A stretch of 11,246 bases of DNA from a bacterium (GTDB lineage Bacteria > SZUA-79 > Acidulodesulfobacterales > Acidulodesulfobacteraceae), in contig JAJYQZ010000073.1 in the NCBI GenBank assembly GCA_021794335.1, positions 1 to 11,246 of the forward strand. The letters run 5' to 3'. Under the pieces are notes generated by a model. The model had not been told where the DNA came from. It did not search any database and saw only the letters and a program-made list of their open reading frames with translations. Of this stretch, positions 6,223 through 11,246 are shown piece after piece; position 1 is the first letter of the stretch; each line of letters opens with the position of its first letter. The translations under genes were made by a program, and so were the position numbers.

Positions 6223-8661
6223 ATGAAAGATAAAAATGACCCGCTTATAAAAAGCTTTTCCGAAAATGGAATAACGGTTTTAAAGAAGAGATATTTGGCT
6301 AAAAATGAAAAGGGTGAAATTATCGAAACAATATCCGGAATGTTTGAAAGGGTGGCAAAAAACATCTCCGAAGCCGATTTAAATTATGGCAAAACCAAAG
6401 AAGAGGCTGAAACAATAGCCGGGATATTTTTCGAAGAGATGGCAAACCTGCGCTTTTTACCAAATTCCCCTACCTTAATGAATGCGGGAAGACCGCTGCA
6501 GCAGCTTTCCGCCTGTTTTGTTCTTCCAATCGAAGATTCTATGGAATCGATTTTCGAGACAATAAAAAATACGGCGCTAATACACCAGAGCGGCGGCGGA
6601 ACAGGTTTTTCTTTTTCTAATTTAAGACCCAAAAATGATACTGTTCATTCCACAAAGGGCGTGTCAAGCGGCCCCGTTTCATTTATGCAGGTGTTTAACA
6701 GCGCAACGGAGGCAATAAAACAAGGGGGGACAAGAAGGGGCGCCAATATGGGTATCTTAAGGATAGACCACCCGGACATATTAGACTTTATCTCTTCTAA
6801 AAAAGATACCTCAAAACTTAACAATTTTAATATATCCGTTGCGGTCACGGAAGATTTTATGAGCCGCGTTATTAAAAACGAAAATTACCCGTTAATAAAC
6901 CCGAGAAACAATGAAATCGTTAAACATCTCAATGCAAAAGAAGTTTTCGATTTAATTGTGGAAATGGCATGGTCCAGCGGGGAACCGGGAATTATTTTTA
7001 TAGACAGAATAAACAAACTTAACCCTATCCCTAAAGCCGGCAAAATCGAGGCGACTAATCCGTGCGGGGAACAGCCTTTAGTTGCCTACGAATCCTGCAA
7101 TTTGGGTTCCATTAATCTTGGAAAATTCATAAAGGGAGATGAAAGCAAAAAAGGCAAATTTGATTATGAAGAGGCATTAAAAAGGCTTAATAAAAAGCCT
7201 GATGCTATCCTGCCTTATTACCTTGATATTATTGACTTTGAGTCGCTTAAAAAAACCGTGCATACGGCAGTTCATTTCTTAGACAATGTGATAGACAAAA
7301 ATCATTATCCCATCGAAAAAATAAAACAGATGACGCTTTCCAATAGAAAAATAGGGCTGGGGATTATGGGATATGCCGATACGCTTATAAAATTAAATAT
7401 ACCGTATAATAGCGACCTGGCGCTTAAAGTAGCCGAAAAAATAATGGGTTTTATAGATAAGGAATCAAAATTAAAATCGGAAGAACTTGGGACGGTCAGG
7501 GGCAGTTTTCCTAATTTTAAAGGCTCCGTCTGGAAAGAAAAAGGCTATAAGGCTATGAGAAACGGAACAACCACAACCATTGCCCCGACCGGCACAATAA
7601 GCATAATTGCCGGAGCATCCAGCGGAATAGAACCGTTATTTGCATTAGCTTATGAAAGGCATGTCTTAGACAATCAAACTTTAATAGAAGCCGATAAAAA
7701 TTTTAAAAATATATTGGAAAGTTTAGGCGTTTATTCAAATGAACTTATAGATTTTGTCGTTAAGAACGGTAATCTTGGACACTCTTATAAAGATTTGCCG
7801 CCTAATTTATTAAACCCCGAAATCTATGGATATTTAAGCCGCATATTTATAACCTCGCACGATATTACGCCAAAATGGCATGTTATGCTTCAAGCGGCAT
7901 TTCAAAAATATACGGACAATGCCGTCAGTAAAACCGTAAATTTTCCAAACTCTGCAAAAAAAGAAGATATTAAAGAGGTATATCTGCTTGCGTATAATCT
8001 TAATTTGAAAGGTATTACAGTTTACAGAGACGGCTCGAGGGAACAGGTCTTGACGACAGGTCCTTCCGCAAACGGCAAATATAAGTGTCCTGTATGCGGT
8101 TCTCCGGTAACCGAACCTATCGGCACCCCCCCCGCCGTTGAAAACAAAAGCGGGGGCGAAAAAAGAATCGAGCCGAGAAAGAGGCCTGATATTATACATG
8201 GAATTACGATTAAAACAATAACCGGCTGCGGACCTTTATATGTAACGATAAATTACGACGAAAACGGAAGGCCTTTTGAAATATTTAATTCTATCGGCAA
8301 ATCCGGCGGCTGTGCGCAGTCTCAAACCGAATCAACCGGCAGAATGGTAAGTTTAGCTTTGAGATCAGGAATAGACACCGAAGAAATAATAAACCAGCTA
8401 AAAGGCATTAGATGTAATATACCGCACGGTTTCGGCGATAACATAATATACTCATGCGCGGATGCTATCGGAAAAGCGCTTGAAAAAAGCCTGTTGGAAA
8501 ATGGAAATCTTAAAATATCTCATAAAAATCAGAAAAACGGTCATACCGATACATATAAAGTTCAAGGAAGGGGCGCCTGTCCGATGTGCGGCGGTTCTAA
8601 TTTAAAACATGCGGAAGGCTGCACGGTATGCCTTGATTGCGGATACTCCGATTGCGGATGA
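6223..8661 (+). CDS. nrdJ: Adenosylcobalamin-dependent (class II) ribonucleotide reductase NrdJ
   Basis: NrdJ reduces ribonucleotides to deoxyribonucleotides using a thiyl radical generated from adenosylcobalamin, with or without oxygen. The 812-residue protein has the ten-stranded barrel core. The likely thiyl radical residue is C281 in NPCGEQ, with N279 and E283 as its catalytic neighbours. C98 (LSACF) and C292 (ESCNLGS) are the likely redox pair; the 281-to-292 spacing of 11 equals that in Thermotoga NrdJ. TTTIAPTGTIS (450-460) is the phosphate-binding loop. After the core come a CPVC pair (622-625), a TSCPD domain (about 655-750, with TGCGPLYV and SGGCAQSQ) and a Cys-rich tail with CPMC (786-789), CTVCLDC (800-806) and C811. 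That tail could bind zinc and relay electrons. There is no N-terminal ATP cone. Start set by the strong ribosome site at 6204-6217. Monocistronic by context: divergent from tolQ and convergent with the next gene. Confidence 0.97.
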   Translation: MKDKNDPLIKSFSENGITVLKKRYLAKNEKGEIIETISGMFERVAKNISEADLNYGKTKEEAETIAGIFFEEMANLRFLPNSPTLMNAGRPLQQLSACFVLPIEDSMESIFETIKNTALIHQSGGGTGFSFSNLRPKNDTVHSTKGVSSGPVSFMQVFNSATEAIKQGGTRRGANMGILRIDHPDILDFISSKKDTSKLNNFNISVAVTEDFMSRVIKNENYPLINPRNNEIVKHLNAKEVFDLIVEMAWSSGEPGIIFIDRINKLNPIPKAGKIEATNPCGEQPLVAYESCNLGSINLGKFIKGDESKKGKFDYEEALKRLNKKPDAILPYYLDIIDFESLKKTVHTAVHFLDNVIDKNHYPIEKIKQMTLSNRKIGLGIMGYADTLIKLNIPYNSDLALKVAEKIMGFIDKESKLKSEELGTVRGSFPNFKGSVWKEKGYKAMRNGTTTTIAPTGTISIIAGASSGIEPLFALAYERHVLDNQTLIEADKNFKNILESLGVYSNELIDFVVKNGNLGHSYKDLPPNLLNPEIYGYLSRIFITSHDITPKWHVMLQAAFQKYTDNAVSKTVNFPNSAKKEDIKEVYLLAYNLNLKGITVYRDGSREQVLTTGPSANGKYKCPVCGSPVTEPIGTPPAVENKSGGEKRIEPRKRPDIIHGITIKTITGCGPLYVTINYDENGRPFEIFNSIGKSGGCAQSQTESTGRMVSLALRSGIDTEEIINQLKGIRCNIPHGFGDNIIYSCADAIGKALEKSLLENGNLKISHKNQKNGHTDTYKVQGRGACPMCGGSNLKHAEGCTVCLDCGYSDCG

Positions 8662-8682
8662 TAAGCATCATCCTTCCTTAGT

Positions 8683-8707
8683 TCCCTCCCCCATAAAGGG
8701 GGAGGGA
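8683..8707. terminator. GC-rich hairpin at convergent junction (REP-like; possible bidirectional terminator)
   Basis: A perfect 10-bp inverted repeat (TCCCTCCCCC at 8683-8692 with its complement at 8698-8707) surrounds a 5-nt ATAAA loop, in the 57-bp gap between the ends of nrdJ and the minus-strand gene. Neither side has a T-run, so it is not a standard intrinsic terminator, though the stem is stable. Together with the flanking TAGGGTGAGGG it looks like the CCCTCACCCTA-type dispersed palindromes known from many bacterial genomes. Confidence 0.6.
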
Positions 8708-8718
8708 TAGGGTGAGGG

Positions 8719-9720
8719 TTAGTATGCCAACCCGTATAAAATCATCTGTTTTAAAGAACCCTGTATGGAACCAGGCATTCCCATATGCGTCATAAATGCC
8801 AGCATTCCCGCATCGGCAAAATAATATTTCATTCTCCACATCTCGCCGAGTATCGACACATCGGTGTAATTTCCGTCCCTATAAACAAGTATTTCTATCG
8901 GAAAAGACGCGCCATGGTCTATTCCCGGGTTTTTATATGTAGAGGTTGCCCTTGCGCCGCTATCTATTTCGATAGAGTGCCTTTCTGTCGAATTCCTTGT
9001 AACGCCAAATTCTATAAAACCTATCGAAGGTTTGCTTATCTCGTAAACTAACCGCCATCCGCCGGTATTATGGCTAATCCCCGTTTCTACTAATTTCGCG
9101 ACGCCCCTTAAATTAGAATTAGTACTGCCGGAATAGTTCGATATCTGGTCAATACTGCCGGGAAAAGAACCTCCCCCGATACCGCCGGGAAACCTCCCGC
9201 TTCTCATCGGACCGTATTGCAGATTTGAAGGGGTGCCGCCTACCGCACCCCTTATAGCATGCTTTAACATATTATTTACTTTAATTGCATAATCTACATA
9301 AGGATTCCCGGAAAATGTTCTTGCTAAAGCAGGTAAATTTACCATACTGACAACAATACCCTGGGCTGGCGTGGTATAGACCTCTACTCTTAATGGAAGT
9401 CCGAAAGCGGCCGCCGGATTGCTGCCGTTATCGACCACATATTTATTATAGACGTTATTCGTTGCGGCTATGACGATTGCTTTACGAGTATCACTTTTTG
9501 GAAGAGATATATTAGTTGTTCCCACAACCTTCCAATCCGCATGATTCAGGGCAGATTTAATATTATGGACAACAGATGGAATATCTCCGGGAACATTGAC
9601 GGCGACCTGAGTAAATACGCCGTAGGTTGATGTCGCCGCAAATACATTAACCGAACCTATAAGTACGAACAGAAAACCCAAAGCCAGGGTTAATAATAGT
9701 TTTCGTTCAAAAAATCTCAT
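8719..9720 (-). CDS. Secreted two-domain protein of unknown function (weak DUF302-like resemblance)
   Basis: I do not recognise a named function. The 333-residue product begins with a basic, hydrophobic signal peptide (core about 9-24) with likely cleavage after VFA (residue 28), so it is periplasmic or surface-exposed. There is no lipobox and no other clear membrane segment. Two similar halves flank a Gly/Ser/Pro-rich linker (about 161-203). The first half has LPLRVEVYTTPAQGIVVSMV (108-127) and a closing helix near 143-158; the second has FPIEILVYRDGNYTDVSIL (273-291) and a closing helix near 320-330. The beta-strand pattern before each helix recalls DUF302 domains, but this is a by-eye resemblance. 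The mature part has no Cys, no CxxC and no obvious metal site. GGAGGGAG 5 nt before the ATG fixes the start. It lies 169 nt downstream of the thioredoxin-like gene, on the same strand, and converges on nrdJ. Confidence 0.85.
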   Translation of the reverse strand: MRFFERKLLLTLALGFLFVLIGSVNVFAATSTYGVFTQVAVNVPGDIPSVVHNIKSALNHADWKVVGTTNISLPKSDTRKAIVIAATNNVYNKYVVDNGSNPAAAFGLPLRVEVYTTPAQGIVVSMVNLPALARTFSGNPYVDYAIKVNNMLKHAIRGAVGGTPSNLQYGPMRSGRFPGGIGGGSFPGSIDQISNYSGSTNSNLRGVAKLVETGISHNTGGWRLVYEISKPSIGFIEFGVTRNSTERHSIEIDSGARATSTYKNPGIDHGASFPIEILVYRDGNYTDVSILGEMWRMKYYFADAGMLAFMTHMGMPGSIQGSLKQMILYGLAY

Positions 9721-9725
9721 AATAA

Positions 9726-9733
9726 CTCCCTCC
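9726..9733 (-). promoter_or_regulatory. Shine-Dalgarno site of the secreted-protein gene
   Basis: GGAGGGAG on the minus strand with a 5-nt spacer to the ATG at 9720. It decides the start and supports the gene as real. Confidence 0.75.
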
Positions 9734-9761
9734 GTTTAAGTTTAAAATTAATTAATTTTGG

Positions 9762-9785
9762 TTTGTTTTAACATATTAAAACAAA
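9762..9785. promoter_or_regulatory. 10-bp perfect inverted repeat upstream of the secreted-protein gene (possible operator)
   Basis: TTTGTTTTAA at 9762-9771 and its exact complement at 9776-9785 are separated by CATA. The element is centred about 54 bp upstream of the ATG at 9720, where a promoter would be expected. It is all A/T apart from one G/C pair per arm, so it would make a weak RNA hairpin and no T-run follows. A protein-binding site is likelier than a terminator. Confidence 0.4.
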
Positions 9786-9889
9786 TAAATCAATTACAAT
9801 TTTTAACTATTTTACGCAATAATATACGATAATATAAATATATGAATGGACTAATAAATAAAGGCGGGGTATCTGGATTTTTTGATAAA

Positions 9890-10171
9890 TCAAGCTAAAT
9901 TGAGCAGTTCATTGGCATCATCTTTGGTGGGAATTCCGACATAGGAAAGCTTTCCATCGATAACGGTGGATGGCACGCTTCTTATGTAAAGTTCAATCGA
10001 AAGCCGTCTTCCTTCAGGTTCGGAAACATCTAAAGACCTATAATTAAAGTCCTTGCGTTCCTCATGTAATCTCTTCCACGCGTTATCCGCAGGCACGCAC
10101 TCTTCGCACCACTTGGAAACAAGGAGTATAACATCATGCTTTGCCTTTATTTTGTTAATTTCATCGGCCAT
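9890..10171 (-). CDS. Small thioredoxin/glutaredoxin-fold protein with CEEC active site
   Basis: This is a 93-residue cytoplasmic protein with the compact thioredoxin-like layout: a first strand (VILLVS, 14-19), the redox motif WCEEC (21-25) at the start of a helix, a second strand (FNYRSLDVSEP, 42-52), a helix, then the VPST turn with the cis-Pro at P67 and the final strands and helix. The length resembles the small archaeal-type thioredoxins and glutaredoxins rather than the 105-110 residues of E. coli TrxA. Two Glu residues between the cysteines are unusual and should affect the redox potential or partner choice. It starts 42 nt after the stop of the lipoyl-carrier gene on the same strand, so the two are probably cotranscribed, and it may reduce the carrier's dithiol or its C-terminal CxxC (inference). 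No Shine-Dalgarno site is visible before the ATG. Confidence 0.85.
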   Translation of the reverse strand: MADEINKIKAKHDVILLVSKWCEECVPADNAWKRLHEERKDFNYRSLDVSEPEGRRLSIELYIRSVPSTVIDGKLSYVGIPTKDDANELLNLA

Positions 10172-10213
10172 AATTTATAATAACGATAATTTAATAATTT
10201 TAATGAAATATTA

Positions 10214-10663
10214 TTACTGGCTTGAACACCTCATGCATTGAATCTGTTCCTTTATTATTTTTTCCCTGTATTTTTCCACCGCTTCCCTGCCGGTTAAAAG
10301 ATTCTTTAATTCGCTCAAGTCGGATGCTTTCACTTTACTCACCCATGCGTCTTTGTAGGGAGATATATTTAATAGGAGAGGGTCTTTTAACAGGGCTTCG
10401 TTAACCTCGACTATTTCGCCCGCAACGGGGGACGGAATGGGTCCAACCCATTTACCGCTTTCGATTGTCGCGGTATTACCCCTTCTTTGAACAAGACTGC
10501 CTATTTTTTTAAATGTTACATGCAAAATCTTGCCTGCTTGAGTTTGAGCCACATCGGTCATTCCGAGCATAATTATATTATTGCCTAACGGCTTTGCCCA
10601 TGTGTCCTTTTCGATATCGTAATATAAATCCTCCGGAAGTTCGCAACCCTGTACTTCAGCCAT
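10214..10663 (-). CDS. Lipoyl carrier protein, GcvH-like (probable LbpA type)
   Basis: This 149-residue protein has the GcvH/lipoyl-domain fold. The lipoylated Lys should be K71 in IESGKWVGP, followed by the GcvH-like PVAGEIVEVN (79-88), a NISPYKDAWVSKVK segment (99-112; the NxxPYxxxW pattern of GcvH) and a C-terminal helix. True GcvH carries ESVKA at the modified lysine. The ESGKWVGP form resembles the lipoate-binding proteins (LbpA) of the sHdr sulfur oxidation pathway, from memory of that family. The tail ends with CMRC (C143, C146), an extra dithiol absent from E. coli GcvH (129 residues). No gcvT or gcvP gene is near; a thioredoxin-like gene follows after 42 nt. A perfect AAAGGAG 7 nt before the ATG sets the start. 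An ordinary glycine-cleavage H protein is the alternative. Confidence 0.85.
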   Translation of the reverse strand: MAEVQGCELPEDLYYDIEKDTWAKPLGNNIIMLGMTDVAQTQAGKILHVTFKKIGSLVQRRGNTATIESGKWVGPIPSPVAGEIVEVNEALLKDPLLLNISPYKDAWVSKVKASDLSELKNLLTGREAVEKYREKIIKEQIQCMRCSSQ

Positions 10664-10670
10664 TTACGCT

Positions 10671-10677
10671 CTCCTTT
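10671..10677 (-). promoter_or_regulatory. Shine-Dalgarno site of the lipoyl-carrier gene
   Basis: AAAGGAG on the minus strand with a 7-nt spacer to the ATG at 10663, the best ribosome site on this strand in the window. It contrasts with the thioredoxin-like gene downstream, which has none. Confidence 0.75.
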
Positions 10678-10683
10678 GTTTTT

Positions 10684-10718
10684 GGTTATGATTGGGTTAT
10701 GATTTGGTAGTTATGATT
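10684..10718. repeat. Three copies of a GTTATGATT repeat in the lipoyl-carrier leader
   Basis: GGTTATGATT occurs at 10684-10693 and 10695-10704, and AGTTATGATT at 10709-10718, so steps of 11 and 14 bp. On the mRNA (minus) strand they read AATCATAAC, just upstream of the ribosome site. Function unknown; the spacing near one helical turn would suit a DNA-binding protein. Confidence 0.5.
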
Positions 10719-10774
10719 TTCTGCTGCCGCTTATTGCTATGCCATACTATATATATTATCATATATTATCCAAA

Positions 10775-10780
10775 ATTATA
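10775..10780 (-). promoter_or_regulatory. Candidate -10 element for the lipoyl-carrier/thioredoxin-like pair
   Basis: Minus strand TATAAT (10780-10775) with only a poor -35 candidate (TAGAAA or TTAGAA, 17-18 nt upstream). The leader would be about 105 nt. Weak evidence in such AT-rich DNA. Confidence 0.3.
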
Positions 10781-10888
10781 ACATAATATCATCAATGTTT
10801 CTAACGCTTACACATATATAATTAATATTCGTACATAAAATGACTGCAATAATTTTAATTATAGTTTAATATAATTTTTTTTATATTT

Positions 10889-10906
10889 TTGTGATATTTA
10901 TCACTG
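10889..10906. promoter_or_regulatory. CRP/FNR-superfamily (HcpR-like) binding site
   Basis: TTGTGATATTTATCACTG contains the perfect palindrome GTGATATTTATCAC (10891-10904). It follows the CRP-type pattern TGTGA-N6-TCACA except for the last base. HcpR of sulfate-reducing deltaproteobacteria uses a closely similar TTGTGA-N6-TCACAA site. Its centre is about 124 bp before the hemerythrin-like ATG, and it could also act on the divergent genes. Confidence 0.55.
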
Positions 10907-10920
10907 CGTAAAATTAATTA

Positions 10921-10946
10921 TATGATAAAATTATGATAAAATCATA
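10921..10946. repeat. Tandem 11-bp direct repeat overlapping a small inverted repeat
   Basis: TATGATAAAAT occurs twice back to back (10921-10931, 10932-10942). The second copy also forms TATGAT-AAA-ATCATA (10932-10946), a 6-bp inverted repeat. It lies between the CRP/FNR-like site and the hemerythrin-like gene, so it could be part of its control region. Confidence 0.4.
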
Positions 10947-11021
10947 TTATGTTCTTTCATTAATTTGTCAAAAAGTTGGAAATAAATTAAATAAATCAGA
11001 ACAAATAAGGAGCTACCTGTT

Positions 11022-11246
11022 ATGGATACAAATCTCGATCCAATTATGTCTTTAAGAAGCGACCACGAAATCGTCAGAGGAGTTTTAAATAATCTTGAAG
11101 GATATTTAAAAAAGATTGAGGCAAGCTCCTCGGATAGTTTAAGAAAAAACCTTATAAATCAACTTAATGAAATAACCGCATTTATCGATAAGGATTTAGA
11201 AATTCATTTTAAAAAAGAGGAAGAGGCTTTATTCCCCGTTCTCGGA
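11022..11246 (+). CDS. Hemerythrin-like (HHE cation-binding) protein, 3' end cut by window edge
   Basis: The 75 visible codons encode the first two helices of a four-helix-bundle, hemerythrin-type di-iron protein. SLRSDHEIV places a first ligand His at residue 15. Helix two carries DLEIHFKKEEEALFPVL, with His63 and Glu67/Glu68 in the HxxxE-type ligand pattern of the HHE family. Such proteins bind O2 or NO, or repair iron-sulfur centres damaged by them, in the cytoplasm; which role applies cannot be decided from half a gene. There is no signal peptide. AAGGAG lies 9 nt before the ATG. Divergent from the lipoyl-carrier pair and preceded by a CRP/FNR-like palindrome, which would fit a response to oxygen or nitrosative stress. 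Confidence 0.88.
   Translation, partial: MDTNLDPIMSLRSDHEIVRGVLNNLEGYLKKIEASSSDSLRKNLINQLNEITAFIDKDLEIHFKKEEEALFPVLG

Larger units (their letters stand above)
10664..11021. other. AT-rich divergent intergenic region
   Basis: This 358-bp gap separates the divergent lipoyl-carrier and hemerythrin-like genes. It holds the carrier's ribosome site and leader repeats, a candidate -10, a CRP/FNR-family palindrome (10889-10906), tandem 11-bp repeats (10921-10942), and the AAGGAG ribosome site of the hemerythrin-like gene. I see no small gene or structured RNA in it, and no glycine-riboswitch-like motif in the carrier leader. Confidence 0.6.

Noticed and set aside
7834..8199. Minus-strand open frame of 121 codons inside nrdJ
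   Set aside because: Antisense shadow of a clearly coding NrdJ core; no ribosome site and low-complexity, Cys/Arg-rich product.
8785..9051. Plus-strand open frame of 88 codons
   Set aside because: Antisense to the secreted-protein gene, with no ribosome site and no recognisable domain.
9784..9889. Intrinsic terminator after the thioredoxin-like gene
   Set aside because: Only a 5-bp stem (TTGAT/ATCAA, 2-nt loop) with a short A-run is visible on the minus strand; too weak to call.
10664..10775. Glycine riboswitch before the GcvH-like gene
   Set aside because: No glycine aptamer core or terminator-like hairpin could be seen, and the gene is probably not a glycine-cleavage component.

Overview
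The window comes from an AT-rich genome (G+C below 40% by eye) of a bacterium with an outer membrane. The evidence is a Tol envelope system with a secreted TolB and a lipoprotein. Class II (B12-dependent) ribonucleotide reductase, a lipoyl carrier of the type linked to sulfur oxidation, and a hemerythrin-like protein suggest an anaerobe or microaerophile. A low-GC, sulfur-metabolising deltaproteobacterium-like lineage would fit, but that placement is inference.

Region 1-5957 (all minus strand) is one tightly packed gene series. In transcription order it reads tolQ, tolR, a short TonB-like tolA, tolB, cpoB/ybgF, tsaD, and rsmA, which runs off the left edge. The first five genes build the energised trans-envelope Tol machine. 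The last two modify RNA (t6A37 of tRNA; dimethyl-A of 16S rRNA). No pal gene lies between tolB and cpoB, where it is normally found. A plausible promoter for the series lies at 6045-6073.

Region 5958-6222 is a divergent control region. On the plus strand it carries a consensus -35, a -10 hexamer embedded in a palindrome matching the NrdR box, and a second NrdR-like box 30 bp downstream. These sites precede nrdJ (6223-8661), which encodes the class II reductase with a TSCPD domain and a Cys-rich tail. nrdJ is followed by a GC-rich hairpin at the convergent junction.

Region 8719-10663 (minus strand) holds a GcvH/LbpA-like lipoyl carrier with a C-terminal CxxC, then a 93-residue thioredoxin-like protein with a CEEC site, then a secreted protein of unknown function that looks like two related domains joined by a Gly/Pro-rich linker. 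No glycine-cleavage enzyme gene is present, so the lipoyl carrier may serve an sHdr-type sulfur oxidation pathway instead.

Region 10664-11021 is an AT-rich divergent intergenic stretch with a CRP/FNR-family (HcpR-like) palindrome and several short repeats. The start of a hemerythrin-like gene (11022 to the right edge) follows. No tRNA, rRNA, CRISPR array, insertion sequence or phage gene was seen.
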